Assembly (NCBI GenBank): GCA_031430575.1
Contig: JANPBT010000069.1
Location: 16,093 to 80,092 of the forward strand
DNA: 64,000 nt
Direction: 5' to 3'
From: JANMDS01 sp031430575
Lineage (GTDB): Bacteria; Pseudomonadota; Gammaproteobacteria; Burkholderiales; Casimicrobiaceae
The first letter of the stretch is position 1. The number at the start of each line of letters is the position of its first letter. Shown here in pieces: positions 42,192-51,243 of the stretch. Under the pieces are notes generated by a model. It was not told the DNA's origin. It ran no database searches and worked only from the letters and a program-made list of their open reading frames with translations. Made by a program: the position numbers and the translations under genes.

Positions 42192-42731
42192 ATGCAAGGC
42201 TTACTTCGCCTTTCATCGGGTATTGATTGGCTCAATACCAAACTAGGTTGGGTTGCAGCTTGGGCTTGCGGCATTGCGGCCGCCATTTGCGCCACAAATG
42301 CGTTTCTACGCTACGGCTTATCGTATAGCTCCAATGCTTGGCTTGAAATTCAGTGGTATTTGTTTGCCGTGTGCGTCATGCTTGGGGCTTCATACGTGCT
42401 GAAAGCCAACGAACATGTGCGCGTAGATATCCTTTACACCAAGCTTTCTACGCGCTCGCAAGTCACCCTCGATATCGTTTTTACGATCTTGTTTCTGCTT
42501 ACCGTTACCGCATTTTTGGCCTACATCTGCTGGCCTTATTTCATGCGCACGTATGTGTCTAACGAAATGTCCTCCACCGCGGGCGGGCTCATCCGCTGGC
42601 CCGTGGTGCTCATGTTGCCGCTGGGTTTTGCGCTGGTCTTCTTGCAAGGCATCTCGGAGATCATAAAGCGCGTAGGCTTTTTGAGCGGGCATCATTCGAT
42701 GGCCGCCAGCTACGAACGCCCACTCCAATAA
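42192..42731 (+). CDS. TRAP transporter small permease (DctQ-like)
   Basis: A 179-residue protein with four hydrophobic segments and the DctQ pattern (AWLEIQWYLFAVCVMLGASYVLKANEHVRVD, split by a helix turn). It is the small membrane subunit of a tripartite ATP-independent periplasmic transporter, and works with the large permease encoded 21 bases downstream. An AAAGGGG ribosome site precedes the ATG. The substrate is likely a 2-oxoacid or similar, judging by the receptors found nearby. Confidence 0.92.
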   Translation: MQGLLRLSSGIDWLNTKLGWVAAWACGIAAAICATNAFLRYGLSYSSNAWLEIQWYLFAVCVMLGASYVLKANEHVRVDILYTKLSTRSQVTLDIVFTILFLLTVTAFLAYICWPYFMRTYVSNEMSSTAGGLIRWPVVLMLPLGFALVFLQGISEIIKRVGFLSGHHSMAASYERPLQ

Positions 42732-42752
42732 CAAAGCCGGGATAAAACTATT

Positions 42753-44252
42753 ATGCAAATGGAAAATTTCGCCCCGCTGATGTTCGCGGGGTTGGTCATT
42801 ACGATGCTGATCGGCTTTCCGGTCTCATTTTCGCTCGCTGCCCTAGGTTTGGGCTGCGGCTTTTTCGCGATTCATATGGGCTGGTTGCAACCGGCGTTTA
42901 TGGAAACGCTGCCGCTCTCGCTCTTTAGTATTTTGAACAACGATTTGCTACTCGCGATTCCCTTCTTCACCCTCATGGGCACAATTCTGGAAAAGTGCGG
43001 CTTAGCTGAAGATATGCTCGATTCGATGGGCAAATTGTTTGGCACTACCAAAGGCGGCGTAGGCTATTCGGTGATTATTGTCGGCTTCATTTTGGGCGCG
43101 ATTACGGGCACAGTCGCTGGGCAAGTGATTGCGATGGCGCTCATTTCGTTGCCGGTGATGATGCGCTACAACTACGACATGCGCTACGCCACGGGCGTGC
43201 TCGCTGCATCGGGCACGATCACCCAACTCGTGCCGCCGTCGCTGGTGTTGGTGGTGCTCGCCGATCAGCTCGGGCGCTCAGTGGGCGATATGTACAAAGG
43301 CGCGTGGGGGCCTTCGATCATTCAGGTGTTGCTATTTGCGATATACACCTATTTCTTTACCAAGATGAAGCCCAACGCCTTGCCCGGCATTCCCCGAGAC
43401 GATATTAAGCAATCGCGCAAAGAGCTCTGGATGCAATGCGCACGCGGCATTATCCCGTCGGCGATTCTTATCTTCACCGTGCTCGGTAGCATGGGCGGCT
43501 TGCCGTTTCAAAAGCAAGGCTTGGCTACTCCCACAGAGGCCGGTGCGATGGGCGTGTTTGGTGCACTTATTCTCGCTGCGATGCATAAGCGCTTGAACTG
43601 GGCGCTTTTGAAAGACGCAATGCACGGCACCATGCGGCTCACCGCGATGGTGGTGTTCATTCTCATTGGGTCACGCGTGTTTTCGCAGGTGTTCCAGTTT
43701 GTCGATGGTGGTAAGTGGGTCGAGCATCACCTGTCTAGTTTGCCCGGCGGTCAGCTTGGCTTTCTGATCTTCGTCAACGTTTTCATCTTCTTCTTGGCGT
43801 TCTTCTTAGATTTCTTTGAAATCGCGTTTATCGTCGTTCCTATGCTTGCGCCCGTTGCCGAAAAGATGGGGATTGATTTGATTTGGTTTGGCGTGATGAT
43901 TTGCGTGAACATGCAAACGAGCTTTATGCATCCACCGTTTGGGTTCGCACTCTTTTACTTGCGAGGCATCGCCGATACGCTTTGGAAAGAGAGGCGAATC
44001 CCCGCGCCTGTGAAGTCGAGCGACATTTATATGGGCTCGATTCCGTGGGTATTTATGCAGTTGATTTTGGTAGCGATTGTGATTTTCTTCCCGCAAACGG
44101 TTACCGTGTTTCTTGATAAAGAAAAAAAGGTGGACTTGGATAAAGTGAAAATCGAGATCCAAGAAAATACTGACAACAACAAAGAAATCGATGTGAACGA
44201 ATTGTTTAAGAAAGATCCGCCCGTAGTTCCTGCGCCAACGCCTGCGAAGTGA
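42753..44252 (+). CDS. TRAP transporter large permease (DctM-like)
   Basis: A 499-residue integral membrane protein with about twelve hydrophobic segments and the DctM motifs FFTLMGTILEKCGLAEDML, GAITGTVAGQVIAM and GTITQLVPPSLVLVVLADQLG. It is longer than the usual ~425 residues and carries a charged C-terminal tail of about 40 residues, as in TakM-type large permeases. It carries out sodium-driven import with the DctQ-like subunit and a periplasmic receptor. Confidence 0.94.
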   Translation: MQMENFAPLMFAGLVITMLIGFPVSFSLAALGLGCGFFAIHMGWLQPAFMETLPLSLFSILNNDLLLAIPFFTLMGTILEKCGLAEDMLDSMGKLFGTTKGGVGYSVIIVGFILGAITGTVAGQVIAMALISLPVMMRYNYDMRYATGVLAASGTITQLVPPSLVLVVLADQLGRSVGDMYKGAWGPSIIQVLLFAIYTYFFTKMKPNALPGIPRDDIKQSRKELWMQCARGIIPSAILIFTVLGSMGGLPFQKQGLATPTEAGAMGVFGALILAAMHKRLNWALLKDAMHGTMRLTAMVVFILIGSRVFSQVFQFVDGGKWVEHHLSSLPGGQLGFLIFVNVFIFFLAFFLDFFEIAFIVVPMLAPVAEKMGIDLIWFGVMICVNMQTSFMHPPFGFALFYLRGIADTLWKERRIPAPVKSSDIYMGSIPWVFMQLILVAIVIFFPQTVTVFLDKEKKVDLDKVKIEIQENTDNNKEIDVNELFKKDPPVVPAPTPAK

Positions 44253-44695
44253 GCGAACACGCTTCGCCCGAGACGGGTGCAGCCTCCGCCACGGGCCTGG
44301 CTTTCGGCTTTTTGCAGCGGCTCGCGGCGCTCTTGCTGGCCACAGGGCTACTCATCTGGTTCGCAGTGTTGTTTCGCAAGGGGGCCATCGGCGTGCAGTG
44401 GCCGCTTTGGTTAGCGGCGCTGGTCGTGGTGGAGTGGTCTGCCTATTGGGTGTGGAATAGTAAGGTTACGGTTGACCACGAAAAAATCGTGCAAACCTGG
44501 GTGTGGAAAAAAACGGTGGAGAAGAAGAATATTTCTTCTTTCAATATCGTTGAAATGCCTTTTCTGAGTTGGCTCGTCACCCCGCGCGTGGTGATCCGCA
44601 CTGGCGGGATGCAAATCGTCACTTTCCCCGTGGCCGCGCCGCAGGTATTAGCGTTTGTGAAGGAACATTATCCGTATCCTACTGGGCATTTATAG
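44249..44695 (+). CDS. Membrane protein of unknown function in the TRAP operon
   Basis: A 148-residue protein with two hydrophobic segments (RLAALLLATGLLIWFAVLF and WLAALVVVEWSAYWVW) and a C-terminal soluble domain whose VTVDHEKIVQTWVWKKTVEKKNISSFNIVE strands resemble a PH-like membrane-associated domain. GTG start overlaps the large permease stop by 4 bases, so translation is coupled. A degenerate element near 44636-44650 is read AAPQV. Its role in transport is not known. Confidence 0.65.
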   Translation: MSEHASPETGAASATGLAFGFLQRLAALLLATGLLIWFAVLFRKGAIGVQWPLWLAALVVVEWSAYWVWNSKVTVDHEKIVQTWVWKKTVEKKNISSFNIVEMPFLSWLVTPRVVIRTGGMQIVTFPVAAPQVLAFVKEHYPYPTGHL

Positions 44696-44766
44696 CCTTA
44701 TAGCGTTAGCGTACCGCTTGTGATACACCATATTTTTCAGACAGTTTCCCCAAAAAATAGCCAAAA

Positions 44767-44780
44767 CTGCGCCGCAGGTA
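44767..44780 (+). repeat. 14-bp element, single copy
   Basis: Exact copy just before the terminator between convergent genes. Confidence 0.9.
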
Positions 44781-44795
44781 TTTTGCGTACACATA

Positions 44796-44822
44796 AAAAA
44801 ACCCCGCATCGCGGGGTTTTTT
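44796..44822. terminator. Bidirectional intrinsic terminator
   Basis: A stem AAAAAACCCCGC/GCGGGGTTTTTT with a 3-base loop between the convergent TRAP operon and receptor genes. Confidence 0.92.
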
Positions 44823-44840
44823 ATTTGAACAAAACTTACT

Positions 44841-45932
44841 TCATGACCACTTCTGCGCTTGCATGAAATCATCGAAACCAGCTTCGCAAATACGGAACCA
44901 GAGGTTTGAATCAGCACGGAACTTGGAATAGTCGTCGTAGACTTTTTTCCAGTTTGGATTCTTTGCAGAAAGCTCGCTGTAAAGGGCGAGGGATTCTTTG
45001 AGCGCAGCTTCCATCATGTCTTTAGGGAAGCGCTGTAATTTCGTGCCAGAGCCTACCAATTGCTTCAACGCAGCTGGGTTACGAGCGTCGTATTTCGCCT
45101 GCATGTCGGTGTGCGCGTAAGCGGCTGCGGCTTCAACGATGGCTTTGTATTCCTTGGGCAATGCGTCGTAGGCCTTTTGGTTGACGAACAAATCGAGCTG
45201 CGGGCCACCTTCCCAGAAACCTGGGTAGTAGTAGTTGGGCGCGACTTTATTAAAGCCAAGCTTCAAATCATCGTATGGGCCAACCCACTCACACGCATCG
45301 ATCACACCTTTTTCAAGTGAGGTATAAATTTCTCCGCCCGGAATATTTTGCGGTACGCCGCCGATGCGCTCAATCACTTTGCCGGCAAAGCCGCCGACTC
45401 GGAATTTCGTGCCCTTGAAATCGGCTAAGGATTTAACTTCCTTACGGAACCAGCCACCCATTTGTGCGCCGGTGTTGCCCATTGGGAAATTGATAATGTT
45501 GTATTTCGCGTAAAACTCACGCATCAGCTTCAAGCCGTTACCCTCATACATCCAAGCGGTCATCTGGCGGCTATTTAAGCCAAACGGAATGGCGCAACCC
45601 AAGGCGAAAGTCTCGTCTTTGCCAAAGAAGTAATAAGGCGCTGTGTTTGCGCACTCGACCGAGCCTTGCTGTACGGCATCGACTACGCCAAACGCTGGGG
45701 CTAATTCGCCCGGTGCATGGGTGGAAATTACGAACTTACCGCCGGTCATCTCAGATACTTTGGCAGCGAATACATCAGCCACACCGAAAAGCGTATCCAA
45801 TGATTTTGGGAAGCTCGAGGCTAAGCGCCAACGTACAGCAGGCGATTGACCGATAACAGCGGGCGCGCCTAAGATTGCTCCGGCAGTAGCGCCGATGGCT
45901 ACGCTTTTATTTAAAAAATCACGACGTTGCAT
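44841..45932 (-). CDS. TRAP transporter substrate-binding protein (TakP-like)
   Basis: A 363-residue periplasmic receptor. The N-terminus is a twin-arginine-type signal (RRDFLNKSVAIGATAGAILG). Conserved blocks FPMGNTGAQMGGWFRKE, SLADFKGTKFRVGGFAGKV and ACEWVGPYDDLKLGF with YYYPGFWEGG match TakP-type 2-oxoacid receptors. It is expected to deliver 2-oxoacids or related carboxylates to the DctQM permease encoded on the opposite strand. GAAGGAG precedes the ATG; the longer frame was dropped. Confidence 0.93.
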   Translation of the reverse strand: MQRRDFLNKSVAIGATAGAILGAPAVIGQSPAVRWRLASSFPKSLDTLFGVADVFAAKVSEMTGGKFVISTHAPGELAPAFGVVDAVQQGSVECANTAPYYFFGKDETFALGCAIPFGLNSRQMTAWMYEGNGLKLMREFYAKYNIINFPMGNTGAQMGGWFRKEVKSLADFKGTKFRVGGFAGKVIERIGGVPQNIPGGEIYTSLEKGVIDACEWVGPYDDLKLGFNKVAPNYYYPGFWEGGPQLDLFVNQKAYDALPKEYKAIVEAAAAYAHTDMQAKYDARNPAALKQLVGSGTKLQRFPKDMMEAALKESLALYSELSAKNPNWKKVYDDYSKFRADSNLWFRICEAGFDDFMQAQKWS

Positions 45933-46053
45933 TAATAGATCTCCTTCAGTATTGAGTTTCGCATTCATTTTGACGCGAATTTTTCTAGTATAGGCGAGAG
46001 TTGATGGCTTGTCGCAGAGGGTTTGCCCAGCAATCCCTTTGCGCTTGAGCGAC

Positions 46054-47169
46054 TTAGAGCCGGAGCGATTGCATCATTTGGTCAAACGCACCGTCGGAGA
46101 CGCGCGACCATGCGTGGGCGTCGCTGCGAAAGCGTGCCCAATCTTCGTAAACTCGCTTCCATTGCGGGTTTGCCGCGTTGAGCTCGCCGTAAAACTCGTT
46201 ACTCGCCTTAAAGGCTGCATTGGTGATTTCCGCTGGGAATCGGTAAAGCCGCGCGCCGCTTGAAATGAGCGTACGCAGCGCCTGCGGGTTGCGTACATCG
46301 TAGCGCGCCTGCATCTCAAGATGGGCGCGCGCGCACGCGGCATCGAGAATAACTTTGTATTCTGCGGGTAGCCCGTCCCATGCTTTTTGATTCACGTAAA
46401 GGGCGAATTGCGCGCACCCTTCCCACCATGAAGGATGGTAATGAATCGGCGCGACTTTATAGAACCCTGCTTTTAAATCGTCGTATGGGCTCAACCAATC
46501 AGCAGCGTCGATCGTGCCTTTTTCAAGTGCAGCAAAAATATCTGACTCTTTAACGTTCTGCGGCACGATGCCGATGCGTTGCGCGACCCGACCAGCAAAC
46601 CCGCCGATACGCATTTTCAGGCCGTTTAGATCGGCAACCGTACGCAGCTCCTTGCGATACCAGCCGCCCATTTGCGCGCCGGTATTGCCCAACGGAAAGT
46701 TAATGATGTTGTAAGTTTTATAAAAATCACGCAAGAGTTTCGCGCCATTGCCTTCGGTTGTCCAAGCGCTCATCTGGCGGCTGTTGAGCCCAAATGGCGC
46801 TGCACCGTCGAGCGCAAAGGTTTCGTCTTTTCCAAAATAATAACTGGGAAACGTATGCCCGCATTCAACCGTACCGTTCTGGACGTTATCGACGAGCTGC
46901 GGCATTTGCGCAATTTCACCCACTGGGTGAACTGAAATCTGAAACTTACCCGCACTCATTTGCGAAACCAAACGGCTCATCGTCTCGGCAGCGCCATAGA
47001 TGAGATCGAGCGACTTTGGAAAAGCCGATGTGCAGCGCCAGCGAATCGTTGGGCTTTGCCCGATCACAGCAGGCGCGCCCAATACAGCCGCACCGACAAT
47101 TGGCGCTACCAGAAATTTGCGTCGGCGGGGAAGTCGCGGGGGTAGCAGTGACGAATCGTAACTTTGCAT
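46054..47169 (-). CDS. TRAP transporter substrate-binding protein, paralogue
   Basis: A 371-residue receptor clearly homologous to the preceding one along its length (FPLGNTGAQMGGWYRKEL, MRIGGFAGRVAQRIG, AADWLSPYDDLKAGF). The signal begins with RRRKFLV, again Tat-like. The tandem suggests duplication with diverged ligand specificity; the WVGPYDD of the neighbour is WLSPYDD here, near the ligand site. ATG 47169 was preferred over a TTG one codon upstream. Confidence 0.9.
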   Translation of the reverse strand: MQSYDSSLLPPRLPRRRKFLVAPIVGAAVLGAPAVIGQSPTIRWRCTSAFPKSLDLIYGAAETMSRLVSQMSAGKFQISVHPVGEIAQMPQLVDNVQNGTVECGHTFPSYYFGKDETFALDGAAPFGLNSRQMSAWTTEGNGAKLLRDFYKTYNIINFPLGNTGAQMGGWYRKELRTVADLNGLKMRIGGFAGRVAQRIGIVPQNVKESDIFAALEKGTIDAADWLSPYDDLKAGFYKVAPIHYHPSWWEGCAQFALYVNQKAWDGLPAEYKVILDAACARAHLEMQARYDVRNPQALRTLISSGARLYRFPAEITNAAFKASNEFYGELNAANPQWKRVYEDWARFRSDAHAWSRVSDGAFDQMMQSLRL

Positions 47170-47316
47170 CAACTCAGTTTAGGCGATCAGGCTTCGTCGG
47201 AGCGCGCGCCCTGCGTGTGTTTTTTTCTGTGTGTTGCTGGATGCTTGCGTGGCGATCTCATTGCGCAACGTGGGGATCGATTGCGACTGCGCAATTTGGC
47301 GTAAAAAAGGCTAAAT

Positions 47317-47330
47317 CTGCGCCGCAGGTA
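47317..47330 (+). repeat. 14-bp element, single copy
   Basis: Exact copy 16 bases from the clpA terminator stem, preceded by AAAAAAGGCTAAAT as in other copies. Confidence 0.9.
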
Positions 47331-47345
47331 TGATGATGCAACCGT

Positions 47346-47373
47346 AAAAAAGCCGTGCAATGCACGGCTTTTT
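47346..47373 (-). terminator. Terminator of clpA
   Basis: AAAAAAGCCGTG with CACGGCTTTTT around a 5-base loop, 35 bases after the clpA stop. Confidence 0.88.
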
Positions 47374-47407
47374 GGGGTTGAGACGCGCGCCTGAACGGCT
47401 ATGACGG

Positions 47408-49693
47408 CTATGCTTCAGCCGGCTCTTCTTCAGCTGTTGTTGGCGCGGAATCAGCGGTGGTAAAGGATAACTTGACTTTCTCTTCCGCATCAATATCGAC
47501 GTGAACCTGACCGCCGTTGGTGAGCTTACCAAATAGAAGCTCGTCTGCCAACGCTTTGCGGATCGTATCTTGAATGAGCCGCGCCATCGGGCGCGCACCC
47601 ATTTGCGGGTCAAAGCCTTTTTTGCCTAAGAAATCGCGGAGCGCTTGTGAGAAGGTGATTTCCACTTTTTTATCGTGCAACTGCTGCTCAAGCTCAAGCA
47701 AAAATTTATCAACGACGCGCAAGATAACCGTATGGTCGAGCGATGCGAAGGAAACGGTCGCATCTAATCGGTTTCGGAATTCAGGGGTAAACAATCGTTT
47801 GATGTCGCCCATTTCATCGCCTGCGGCTTTCGAGTTCGTAAAGCCAATCGAAGTTTTAGCTAACTCAGACGCACCAGCGTTGGTTGTCATGATGATGATT
47901 GCGTTGCGGAAATCCGCTTTGCGACCGTTGTTATCGGTCAACGTGCCGTTATCCATCACCTGTAGCAAGATGTTGAAAATATCAGGGTGGGCTTTTTCGA
48001 TTTCATCAAGCAAAAGCACGCAGAATGGATGCTTGGTAACTGATTCTGTGAGCTGCCCGCCTTGGTCGTAGCCGACATACCCGGGTGGCGCGCCGATAAG
48101 GCGACTCACCGCATGCCGCTCCATGTACTCGCTCATATCAAAGCGGATAAGCTCAACGCCCAAACAAAAAGCCAATTGCCGCGCCACTTCGGTCTTACCA
48201 ACGCCTGTGGGGCCGCTAAAAAGGAACGCTCCGATGGGTTTGCGCGGATTACCCAAGCCGGAGCGCGCCATCTTAATTGCGGAGGAAAGCGCATCGATCG
48301 CTTTGTCTTGCCCAAAAACGACATTTTTTAAATCGCGATCAATGGTTCGTAGGGCATTACGATCATCTGACGATACATTTTTCGCTGGGATGCGCGCGAT
48401 CTTGGCTACGATATCTTCGATATCGGTTTTGCCAATCGTTTTTTTCTGTTTTGACTTCGGCAAAATCTTTTGCGCAGCACCTGCTTCATCGATCACGTCA
48501 ATTGCTTTATCTGGCAAGTGTCGATCATTAATATGGCGAGCAGAAAGCTCAGCCGCGGCGGTAATCGCAGCAGGAGAATATTTCACGCTATGATGCTCTT
48601 CAAATTTCGATTTCAAGCCGCGCAAAATCTCAACGGTCTCTGAAATGGAAGGCTCAGGCACGTCAATTTTTTGGAAGCGCCGCGCAAGCGCGTTGTCTTT
48701 TTCAAAAATTTGTCGGAATTCGCTATAAGTCGTTGCGCCGATGCACTTTAGCGTGCCGTTAGAGAGCGCAGGCTTCAGTAGATTAGATGCATCCATGGTG
48801 CCGCCAGAGGCTGCGCCCGCGCCAATAATAGTGTGAATTTCATCGATGAATAAAATGCCGCCATCGCGCTCTTGCAGCGCTTTGAGCACGGCTTTAAGGC
48901 GTTGCTCAAAGTCACCCCGATATTTTGTGCCCGCGAGCAGTGCGCCCATATCGAGGGAAAATACCGTGCAGTGTTTGAGAATTTCGGGCACTTCACCATC
49001 GACGATGCGTTTGGCTAAGCCTTCTGCAATCGCTGTTTTGCCAACGCCAGCTTCACCCACGAGCAACGGATTATTCTTGCGGCGACGGCAGAGAATTTGA
49101 ATGACACGCGTGATTTCATGGTCGCGACCAATCAACGGATCAATCTTGCCCGCTTTTGCGCTGTTGTTTAGATTTTGCGCAAATTGCTCAAGCGCACCTT
49201 TTTGATCAGATCCGTTTTCTTCGGTCGGTGCGCCCGCTTCGGCCTTCTCCTTATTTTCAGGCACTTTTGAGATGCCGTGCGAGATGTAATTCACAACGTC
49301 GAGCCGCGAGACCGCTTTTTGCGAAAGGAAGTAAACCGCATGTGAATCTTTTTCGCCAAAGATCGCAACGAGCACATTTGCACCCGTCACCTCTTTTTTT
49401 CCGCTGGATTGAACGTGCAGGATCGCCCGCTGAATCACCCGCTGAAAGCCTTGTGTAGGCTGGGTATCGCTTTCGCTCTGCGTAGGCAGGCGCGGCGTGT
49501 GCTCGTTGAGAAACGCAGCGAGCTGCGTTCGTAGCTCATCGATATTGACCGCGCACGCGCGCAACACTTCGGATGCCGAAGGGTTGTCGAGCATTGCCAG
49601 CAGCAAATGCTCAACAGTGATGAATTCGTGGCGTTTCTGACGCGCCTCAACAAACGCCATGTGCAGACTGACTTCTAATTCCTGCGCGATCAT
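47408..49693 (-). CDS. clpA: ATP-dependent Clp protease ATP-binding subunit ClpA
   Basis: A 761-residue AAA+ unfoldase of normal length. The N-domain (MIAQELEVSLHMAFVEARQK) is followed by AAA module 1 with Walker A GEAGVGKT and DEIHTIIGAG, and AAA module 2 with GPTGVGKT and LLDEIEKAHPD. It feeds unfolded substrates to ClpP and receives N-end-rule substrates from ClpS, encoded 66 bases upstream. The acidic C-terminal tail (TTAEEEPAEA) is variable in the family. No element copies lie in the coding sequence. Confidence 0.97.
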   Translation of the reverse strand: MIAQELEVSLHMAFVEARQKRHEFITVEHLLLAMLDNPSASEVLRACAVNIDELRTQLAAFLNEHTPRLPTQSESDTQPTQGFQRVIQRAILHVQSSGKKEVTGANVLVAIFGEKDSHAVYFLSQKAVSRLDVVNYISHGISKVPENKEKAEAGAPTEENGSDQKGALEQFAQNLNNSAKAGKIDPLIGRDHEITRVIQILCRRRKNNPLLVGEAGVGKTAIAEGLAKRIVDGEVPEILKHCTVFSLDMGALLAGTKYRGDFEQRLKAVLKALQERDGGILFIDEIHTIIGAGAASGGTMDASNLLKPALSNGTLKCIGATTYSEFRQIFEKDNALARRFQKIDVPEPSISETVEILRGLKSKFEEHHSVKYSPAAITAAAELSARHINDRHLPDKAIDVIDEAGAAQKILPKSKQKKTIGKTDIEDIVAKIARIPAKNVSSDDRNALRTIDRDLKNVVFGQDKAIDALSSAIKMARSGLGNPRKPIGAFLFSGPTGVGKTEVARQLAFCLGVELIRFDMSEYMERHAVSRLIGAPPGYVGYDQGGQLTESVTKHPFCVLLLDEIEKAHPDIFNILLQVMDNGTLTDNNGRKADFRNAIIIMTTNAGASELAKTSIGFTNSKAAGDEMGDIKRLFTPEFRNRLDATVSFASLDHTVILRVVDKFLLELEQQLHDKKVEITFSQALRDFLGKKGFDPQMGARPMARLIQDTIRKALADELLFGKLTNGGQVHVDIDAEEKVKLSFTTADSAPTTAEEEPAEA

Positions 49694-49759
49694 TGCAATT
49701 GCCCTTTTACCTACGTTAGTGGCCGCATTTCGGGAAATACCGAAAAACGCCCAGATTTA

Positions 49760-50080
49760 CTAAGCACGATCCAATACGCACTGTAGTGGATGTTGATGCT
49801 CTGCTGCGAACTTTATCACTTGCTTGACTTTTGCTTCAGCAATTTCTTTTGTGTATACGCCACAAACGCCAAATCCGTCGCGGTGCACGCGCAGCATGAC
49901 TTGCGTAGCCTGCTCGCGCGGCATGATGAAAACCACCTGCAAAACCGCAACGACAAAATCCATCGGTGTGTAGTCGTCGTTGAGCAGCAACACTTTAAAC
50001 ATGGGAGGCGGTTTGAGCTTTTCGCGCTCGATATCCGCGTCGTTGTCCAGCACATTGTCGTTGCTTGTTTGGTTGCTCAT
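49760..50080 (-). CDS. clpS: ClpS adaptor for the ClpAP protease
   Basis: A 106-residue adaptor: a flexible N-terminus, then PPMFKVLLLNDDYTPMDFVV, with the DDYTPM residues that bind N-degron side chains, and a C-terminal EAKVKQVIKFAAEHQHPL. It delivers N-end-rule substrates to ClpA. The order clpS-clpA on one strand, with the cold-shock gene divergent upstream, is common in betaproteobacteria and pseudomonads. Confidence 0.96.
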   Translation of the reverse strand: MSNQTSNDNVLDNDADIEREKLKPPPMFKVLLLNDDYTPMDFVVAVLQVVFIMPREQATQVMLRVHRDGFGVCGVYTKEIAEAKVKQVIKFAAEHQHPLQCVLDRA

Positions 50081-50228
50081 GCGGAATGTAAAACGATTGT
50101 CACAGAAGGGAACGTTATGGCGATTTGATTGAAATCAAGTGTACTGCGCGCGAAAGTGCGATTTTGAGTCGGTTTTTGGCAATTATGACAAAACAATACG
50201 ATTGTTTTCATTTTCAGCTGCACATCGC

Positions 50229-50257
50229 TTGACGCGACTGAATTCTGCATGTACAAC
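50229..50257 (+). promoter_or_regulatory. Cold-shock gene promoter
   Basis: TTGACG and TACAAC separated by 17 bases, about 175 bases upstream of the start codon. Confidence 0.6.
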
Positions 50258-50431
50258 CCTAAAAGGTTGTAATCAAACCAATCGAGTGGAGTAAGCCACC
50301 GTGCTGGGAGGACGAGTCGTTAACACGCTGTCGCCTGATACGTCTGGCGCAAACCCCCAAGATTGAATTGAAATGCATCCACAGTACGCGGGTGTTCGGC
50401 GTTTATCAATTGTGTTTTAAGGAAAAGTAGT
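50258..50431 (+). other. Long 5' leader of the cold-shock gene
   Basis: An untranslated stretch of ~165 nt with short inverted repeats (for example ACAACCCTAAAAGGTTGT). Long structured leaders that work as RNA thermometers are typical of cspA-type genes. An AAGGAAAAG ribosome site precedes the ATG. Confidence 0.55.
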
Positions 50432-50635
50432 ATGGCAACAGGTACAGTGAAATGGTTTAACGATGCAAAGGGCTTTGGCTTCATTACCCCGGATGACGGC
50501 GGTGAAGACTTGTTCGCGCATTTCTCGGCCATTCAAATGAACGGCTTCAAGAGCCTCAAAGAAGGTCAGAAAGTGACTTTCGAAGTGGTCCAAGGCCCAA
50601 AGGGTAAACAAGCCTCGAACATCGGAAACCCGTAA
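50432..50635 (+). CDS. cspA: CspA-family cold-shock protein
   Basis: A 67-residue single cold-shock domain with the nucleic-acid-binding motifs RNP1 (KGFGFITPDDG) and RNP2 (DLFAHFSAI). It binds single-stranded RNA and DNA and melts structure. Length and motifs are normal. Whether expression is cold-induced cannot be told from the sequence, but the long leader suggests regulation. Confidence 0.96.
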   Translation: MATGTVKWFNDAKGFGFITPDDGGEDLFAHFSAIQMNGFKSLKEGQKVTFEVVQGPKGKQASNIGNP

Positions 50636-50651
50636 TAGATTCCAGATGATC

Positions 50652-50681
50652 AAAAAGGGCTCGCTTGCGAGCCCTTTTTTT
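50652..50681 (+). terminator. Terminator of the cold-shock gene
   Basis: An 8-bp GGGCTCGC/GCGAGCCC stem with flanking A and T tracts, 16 bases after the stop. Confidence 0.93.
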
Positions 50682-50803
50682 ATTTATTTTTCAAAAAGAT
50701 CTTCCGCGTTTACTATCGATCAGGCAGAAATTTGCACCACCCAGAGCCATTTTTTTGGTCATGAAGCGTGTTTGCAGATTGCCCGAGTTCGCGTAACCGT
50801 GAT

Positions 50804-50817
50804 CTGCGCCGCAGGTC
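50804..50817 (+). repeat. 14-bp element, single copy (last base differs)
   Basis: CTGCGCCGCAGGTC at the 3' end of the old-yellow-enzyme remnant. Confidence 0.85.
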
Positions 50818-50826
50818 ACAACAAAT

Positions 50827-51240
50827 TTATGCTTTGGGCGCTGGATAATCCGTATATCCGCCAGAGCCGGACGTATAACCCGTTTTGAAATCCGCTGCGT
50901 TGAGCGCTGCGCCCGTAGCAAATCGGGCGGGTAGATCTGGGTTTGAGATTAAAGGCACGCCAAACGCAACCGCATCTGCCGCGCCACTTTCAATCGCGGC
51001 GCTCGCCTTCGCCGATCATATTGATTGTTTGCGATGTACGCCACGCCCGCTGCGCTCAGCGTTTTTCTGCCTTCGCAAAATCAGAGTTCGCGATGCCAGC
51101 GCGCGAGCGCCCGGTGAGCCCTTCGATGAAATGCACGTATGCGATGCCCCGCTGCGCAAGCACGTTTTTGCAAGCCATTGTTGTGCCTTCAGCGCTAGCC
51201 ATTGCGTCGCGGTCTTCGCAAAAGCATCGCGATCAGCACG
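50827..51240 (-). pseudogene. Remnant of an old yellow enzyme-type alkene reductase (C-terminal part)
   Basis: Read on the minus strand the last ~60 codons encode IESGAADAVAFGVPLISNPD, ARFATGAALN and GGYTDYPAPKA before a stop, which is the C-terminal FMN-binding signature of NemA/OYE-type reductases. Further upstream VHFIEGLTGRSR and IANNQYDRR, also OYE motifs, are readable only in other frames with stops between, so at least two frameshifts have occurred. The N-terminal half is missing; the remnant meets the M20 peptidase stop at 51244. Confidence 0.8.
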
Positions 51241-51243
51241 CGA

